Part shown: piece after piece, positions 5,672 through 8,920 of the stretch
How the letters are laid out: the number at the start of each line of letters is the position of its first letter
How positions within the stretch are numbered: position 1 is the first letter of the stretch
Source of the DNA: Planctomycetaceae bacterium
GTDB taxonomy: Bacteria > Planctomycetota > Planctomycetia > Isosphaerales > Isosphaeraceae
NCBI GenBank assembly: GCA_019232645.1
Contig: JAFANO010000144.1
Location: 1-8,920, forward strand
Length of the DNA: 8,920 nucleotides
Reading direction: 5' to 3'
Made by a program: the position numbers and the translations under genes
The notes under the pieces: generated by a model
Seen by the model: the letters and a program-made list of their open reading frames with translations, nothing else
The model's database searches: none
Told to the model about the DNA's origin: nothing

Positions 5672-7702
5672 TTACATGAAGTAGTCGAAGTCGCGCTCGG
5701 TCCGGAGCCGGCGGCGGACCTGGAGGATGTGTGCCGGGCTGACGTGCGGGTCGAGCTGCACGAAGTTCGCGTCGCCGTGCCAGAGGTACCGGGCGTCGCT
5801 GATCAGGTCGTGGACCTGGTACGTCTCGCCCGGGCCGGAGCCCAGGCTCAGGTCGTGCACCGGCAGGTGGACCCAGCCCGATTGCGTGTGGTACGGGTCG
5901 AGGTTGACGACGACGACGATCAGGTTCGACAGGTCGGGCGTGGACTTGCCATAGCAGAGCATCGCGTCGTTGTCGACGTGGAAGAACCGGAGGTTGCGGT
6001 TGGAGTGCAGCGCCGGGTTCTCGCGGCGGATCTCGTTGACCCGGGCGATGTAGTCGCGCAGGCTCCAGGGGGCGTCGAGGTCCCAGTGGCGGACCTGGTA
6101 CTTCTCGGAGTCGAGGTACTCCTCCGAGCCCTGCCGGACCGGCGTGCCGACGCAGTGCTCGAACGGCGGCCCGTAGATGCCGTAGGTCGCCCCCAGCGTC
6201 GCGGCCAGCACGAGCCGGATCATGAAGGAGGGCCGGCCGCCGACCTGGAGGTACTCGGGCAGGATGTCGGGCGTGTTGGCGAAGAGGTTGCCCCGCATGT
6301 ACTCGGCCGTCTCGCCCAGCATCAGCTCGTTCATGTACTCGGTCAGCTCCCACTTCGTGTTCCGCCAGGTGAAGTAGGTGTACGACTGCGAGTAGCCCCC
6401 CTTGGCCAGCCGCTTCATGACCTTGGGCCGGGTGAACGCCTCGGCCAGGAAGATCGCGTCGGGGTGCTTGTCCCAGACCTGCTTGATGACCCAGTCCCAG
6501 AACCGGAAGGGCTTGGTGTGGGGGTTGTCGACCCGGAAGATCGAGACGCCGTGGTCGATCCAGAACAGGAAGACGTCGCGGAGCTCGGCCCAGAGGGCCT
6601 TCCAGTCGTCGCACTCGAAGTCGATCGGGTAGATGTCCTGGTACTTCTTGGGGGGGTTCTCGGCGTACTTGATCGTGCCGTCGGGCCGGTGGCGGAACCA
6701 CTGGGGGTGCTCGCGGACGTAGGGGTGGTCGGGCGAGCACTGGAAGGCGATGTCCAAGGCGATCTCGATCCCCAGGCCCCGGGCCTTGGCCACCAGGCGG
6801 TCGAAGTCCTCGAAGGTGCCGAGCCCGGGGTGAATCGCTTTGTGTCCCCCCTCGGGCCCGCCGATGGCCCAGGGGCTACCCGGGTCGTTGGGGCCGGGGG
6901 TCAGCGAGTTGTTCGGCCCCTTGCGGAAGGCCCGCCCGATCGGGTGGATCGGCGGCAAGTAGAGCACGTCGAAGCCCATGCCCGCGACATACGGCAGCCG
7001 CGCCTCGACGTCGCGGAAGGTGCCGTGCCGGCCCGGCTCGGACGCCGCCGAGCGGGGGAACATCTCGTACCAGGAGCCGAACCGGGCGCGCTCCCGCTCC
7101 ACCATGATGCTGAGCACCTTGTCGTAGACGCAGAGCCCGCGGAGGTCGGGGTACCGCGCCATCCGCTCGACCAGCTCGCGGTCGAGCCCCGCCCAGGCGC
7201 GCGCCGACTGGCTCTCCGGCCCGGCCAGGAACCGCGCCCGCTCGCGGAGCCAGTCGGCGTCGGGGCCCGAGGCGCGCTCGGCCGCCTCGCGGACCAGCGT
7301 CGCGCCTTCCAGCAGCTCGCTGGTGAGGTCCGGCTGGCCGGCCTCGTGCTTCTTGGACAGCTCCTTGTGCCAGGAGAGGAAGCGGTCGACCCACGCCTGG
7401 ATCGAGTACTCGTGCCACCCCTGCCGCGTGACCGTGAACCGGCCCGTCCAGCGGTCGTTGTTCAGGAAGACCAGGGGGACCTCGGCCCACCCGGCGGACC
7501 CGACCGGCCGGTGGCGCAGGACGGCCACGACGGCGTCGTGCCCGTCGGTGAAGATGTCGGCCGAGACGACGACCTCCTCGCCGACGGTCCGCTTGATCGG
7601 GAGCCGCCCGCCGTCGACCTCCGGGGAGACCCCCTCAATGATCACCCGGGACGGCACCCAATCCCGCGCCGAATCCGCCCGCGCCTGACCCTCCAACGCC
7701 AT
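5672..7702 (-). CDS. glgE: Alpha-1,4-glucan:maltose-1-phosphate maltosyltransferase (GH13_3)
   Basis: The 676-residue protein transfers maltosyl units from alpha-maltose-1-phosphate to the non-reducing end of alpha-1,4-glucan, releasing phosphate, in the cytoplasm. It has an N-terminal beta domain (about 15-110, SRVIIEGVSPEVDGGRLPIK), a helical insertion (about 115-190), then the catalytic barrel with the family-typical PPIHPIGRAFRKGPNNSL at 250-267. The nucleophile is D392 in IFRVDNPHTKPF, the acid/base E421 in FLAEAFTRP, and the third carboxylate D479 in NTPDILPEYL. These fall within two residues of the known Streptomyces coelicolor GlgE positions D394, E423 and D480, and the length fits (about 660-700). 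The ATG at 7702 is chosen for its GGAGGG; an in-frame alternative start at 7753 adds 17 unconserved residues. It leads the minus-strand series, 269 bp ahead of glgB. Intact, with no missing catalytic residue. Confidence 0.96.
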   Translation of the reverse strand: MALEGQARADSARDWVPSRVIIEGVSPEVDGGRLPIKRTVGEEVVVSADIFTDGHDAVVAVLRHRPVGSAGWAEVPLVFLNNDRWTGRFTVTRQGWHEYSIQAWVDRFLSWHKELSKKHEAGQPDLTSELLEGATLVREAAERASGPDADWLRERARFLAGPESQSARAWAGLDRELVERMARYPDLRGLCVYDKVLSIMVERERARFGSWYEMFPRSAASEPGRHGTFRDVEARLPYVAGMGFDVLYLPPIHPIGRAFRKGPNNSLTPGPNDPGSPWAIGGPEGGHKAIHPGLGTFEDFDRLVAKARGLGIEIALDIAFQCSPDHPYVREHPQWFRHRPDGTIKYAENPPKKYQDIYPIDFECDDWKALWAELRDVFLFWIDHGVSIFRVDNPHTKPFRFWDWVIKQVWDKHPDAIFLAEAFTRPKVMKRLAKGGYSQSYTYFTWRNTKWELTEYMNELMLGETAEYMRGNLFANTPDILPEYLQVGGRPSFMIRLVLAATLGATYGIYGPPFEHCVGTPVRQGSEEYLDSEKYQVRHWDLDAPWSLRDYIARVNEIRRENPALHSNRNLRFFHVDNDAMLCYGKSTPDLSNLIVVVVNLDPYHTQSGWVHLPVHDLSLGSGPGETYQVHDLISDARYLWHGDANFVQLDPHVSPAHILQVRRRLRTERDFDYFM

Positions 7703-7708
7703 GATTCG

Positions 7709-7714
7709 CCCTCC
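7709..7714 (-). promoter_or_regulatory. Ribosome binding site deciding the glgE start
   Basis: GGAGGG reads 7714 to 7709 on the minus strand and ends 6 nt before the ATG at 7702. This is a near-ideal Shine-Dalgarno and fixes the start against the upstream in-frame alternative at 7753. Confidence 0.85.
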
Positions 7715-8057
7715 GCCGAGGTTCCGACCGGGACCGTGGTCTCCCGCGTGCAATCACCGGGCGAGGGAGCCCCCGCCCGCGAGGGCCTCTCGCCGCCGGG
7801 TACGGCGGGCGCACCGAGGCCCGCCGACATGGCCACGGCCCGTGTCCCTCAAAGGCGGCGGGGGGTCGTGCAGAAGGGCCGAGTAGGACTCGACGAAGGA
7901 CGGCCCGAGGGTCCGCACGCCCGGCGCCCTCCGCATCCACGCGAGAAGCTCTCCGGTCTCGCGCGTCGGTGGGACGCCCGCGATCCGACGGGTCGGTCAC
8001 GGGGGATCGCGGCCCCCGGCCCGCGCACGACCCCGGCACGCGGGCCTAGGATCGTGA
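7715..8057. other. Intergenic stretch with no recognised gene
   Basis: This GC-rich stretch (46/60 G+C in 7921-7980) lies upstream of glgE and should hold its promoter, but no -35/-10 pair could be picked out. Short open frames exist on both strands. The longest minus frame is out of phase with glgE and low in complexity, and none resembles a known protein. Short GC hairpins at 7793-7808 and 8000-8018 are the sort expected by chance. Its right end is the composition junction. Confidence 0.6.
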
Positions 8058-8180
8058 ATCTTTATTCCTCAGCTACTGGTCGAGCAGAGCAAGGTTGTAA
8101 TCGCCAGCGACAGCAAAGTGATGTTTGAGCCCGATCTCTGATAATCGAGTAGCGAGATAGGTTCCGACAGTGTAGCTCAT
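8058..8180 (-). pseudogene. pdc: Pyruvate decarboxylase, 5' fragment with in-frame stop
   Basis: The frame starts [17 protein letters not shown] and continues [18 protein letters not shown]. From memory this is nearly identical to the first 35 residues of Zymomonas and Acetobacter pyruvate decarboxylase (thiamine-diphosphate enzyme, pyruvate to acetaldehyde and CO2, about 560 residues). A TAG (8075-8073) stops the frame after 35 codons. The codons beyond it still read LRNKD, fitting the family's LLDQLLLNKD with one leucine replaced by TAG (one base from TTG). Similarity then ends at about 8058 and a second stop follows at 8048-8046. The E50-like catalytic glutamate and all thiamine-diphosphate-binding parts are absent, so no enzyme can be made. 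A good RBS precedes it. Loss of the 3' part coincides with a jump in G+C, so this is either a rearranged remnant or an assembly join. Confidence 0.85.
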
Positions 8181-8187
8181 TGCTAGA

Positions 8188-8194
8188 TCCTTTC
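8188..8194 (-). promoter_or_regulatory. Ribosome binding site of the pdc fragment
   Basis: GAAAGGA (8194-8188 on the minus strand) lies 7 nt before the ATG at 8180. It confirms the start and suggests the gene was once expressed. Confidence 0.7.
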
Positions 8195-8211
8195 GTGTGT
8201 TATGTCTAAGG

Positions 8212-8229
8212 CCGGCAATTGCCTGCCGG
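8212..8229. repeat. Palindrome in the ldh-pdc gap
   Basis: CCGGCA (8212-8217) pairs with TGCCGG (8224-8229), and the centre GGCAATTGCC (8214-8223) is itself a 10-bp perfect palindrome. It lies just upstream of the pdc RBS. It could be an operator-like site or a small hairpin; no regulator is identified. Confidence 0.45.
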
Positions 8230-8252
8230 GTACTGCTCACAAGAGGTTTGGA

Positions 8253-8293
8253 ACGGCGGGATGGCTCCGTACAGACGGAGCCCTCACCGCCGT
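8253..8293 (-). terminator. Two-part hairpin downstream of ldh
   Basis: The inner stem GGCTCCGT (8263-8270) / ACGGAGCC (8275-8282) is a perfect 8 bp with a 4-nt loop. The outer stem ACGGCGG (8253-8259) / CCGCCGT (8287-8293) adds 7 bp across a small internal loop (3 and 4 nt). It begins 15 nt after the ldh stop on the minus strand. The structure is strong, but no T-run follows, so it may be a factor-dependent or processing hairpin, or a REP-like repeat, rather than a simple intrinsic terminator. Confidence 0.55.
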
Positions 8294-8307
8294 GCTCAAT
8301 CCCCACC

Positions 8308-8920
<613 letters not shown>

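Noticed and set aside
7754..7936. A 60-codon minus-strand frame upstream of glgE
   Set aside because: It shows no recognised motif or Shine-Dalgarno, its second half is rich in Arg and Gly, and similar frames are expected by chance at this G+C.
5624..8128. An 834-codon plus-strand open frame across glgE
   Set aside because: It is a shadow of glgE codon bias, shows no known motif, and even runs across the composition junction.

Overview
The left nine tenths of the window (about 1-8045) is GC-rich DNA (hand count 41/60 G+C in 6001-6060, 46/60 in 7921-7980). It carries a compact alpha-glucan/trehalose locus. Strongly G+C-biased third positions, the protein style and an AT-rich palindromic repeat of a kind I associate with Planctomycetes suggest a high-GC planctomycete (Isosphaeraceae/Gemmataceae-like). 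That assignment is an inference, not proven by the sequence.

Layout: glgM, a GT4 glucosyltransferase of the actinobacterial 'glycogen synthase' type, runs on the + strand (169-1389). It converges on a minus-strand series read right to left: glgE (7702-5672), a 269-bp gap, glgB (5402-3504) and treZ (3507-1603). glgB and treZ overlap by ATGA. The convergent glgM/treZ gap holds an AT-rich triple palindromic repeat flanked by a 34-bp imperfect inverted repeat, a MITE-like or bidirectional-terminator-like structure.

Together the genes outline the maltose-1-phosphate (GlgE) route to glycogen. GlgM makes maltose-1-phosphate from ADP-glucose and glucose-1-phosphate, GlgE transfers maltosyl units onto alpha-glucan, GlgB adds alpha-1,6 branches, and TreZ releases trehalose from maltooligosyltrehalose. 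TreY, TreS, Pep2/Mak and GlgC are not in the window.

Near 8045-8058 the sequence changes character. To the right, G+C falls to roughly 50-63% (30/60, 36/60 and 38/60 in sampled lines). Here lie the 5' end of a pyruvate decarboxylase gene (pdc), broken by an in-frame TAG and then cut off, and the 3' two thirds of an L-lactate dehydrogenase gene (ldh) running off the right edge. Both are on the minus strand. They are separated by 127 bp containing a 41-nt two-part hairpin and a second palindrome. This may be transferred and decayed DNA, or a chimeric assembly join; the sequence alone cannot decide.

I see no RNA genes, CRISPR array, transposase, or clearly novel multi-gene system. The items most worth a second look are the composition junction with the truncated pdc, the inverted-repeat element at 1419-1589, and a GlgE-pathway locus apparently outside Actinobacteria.
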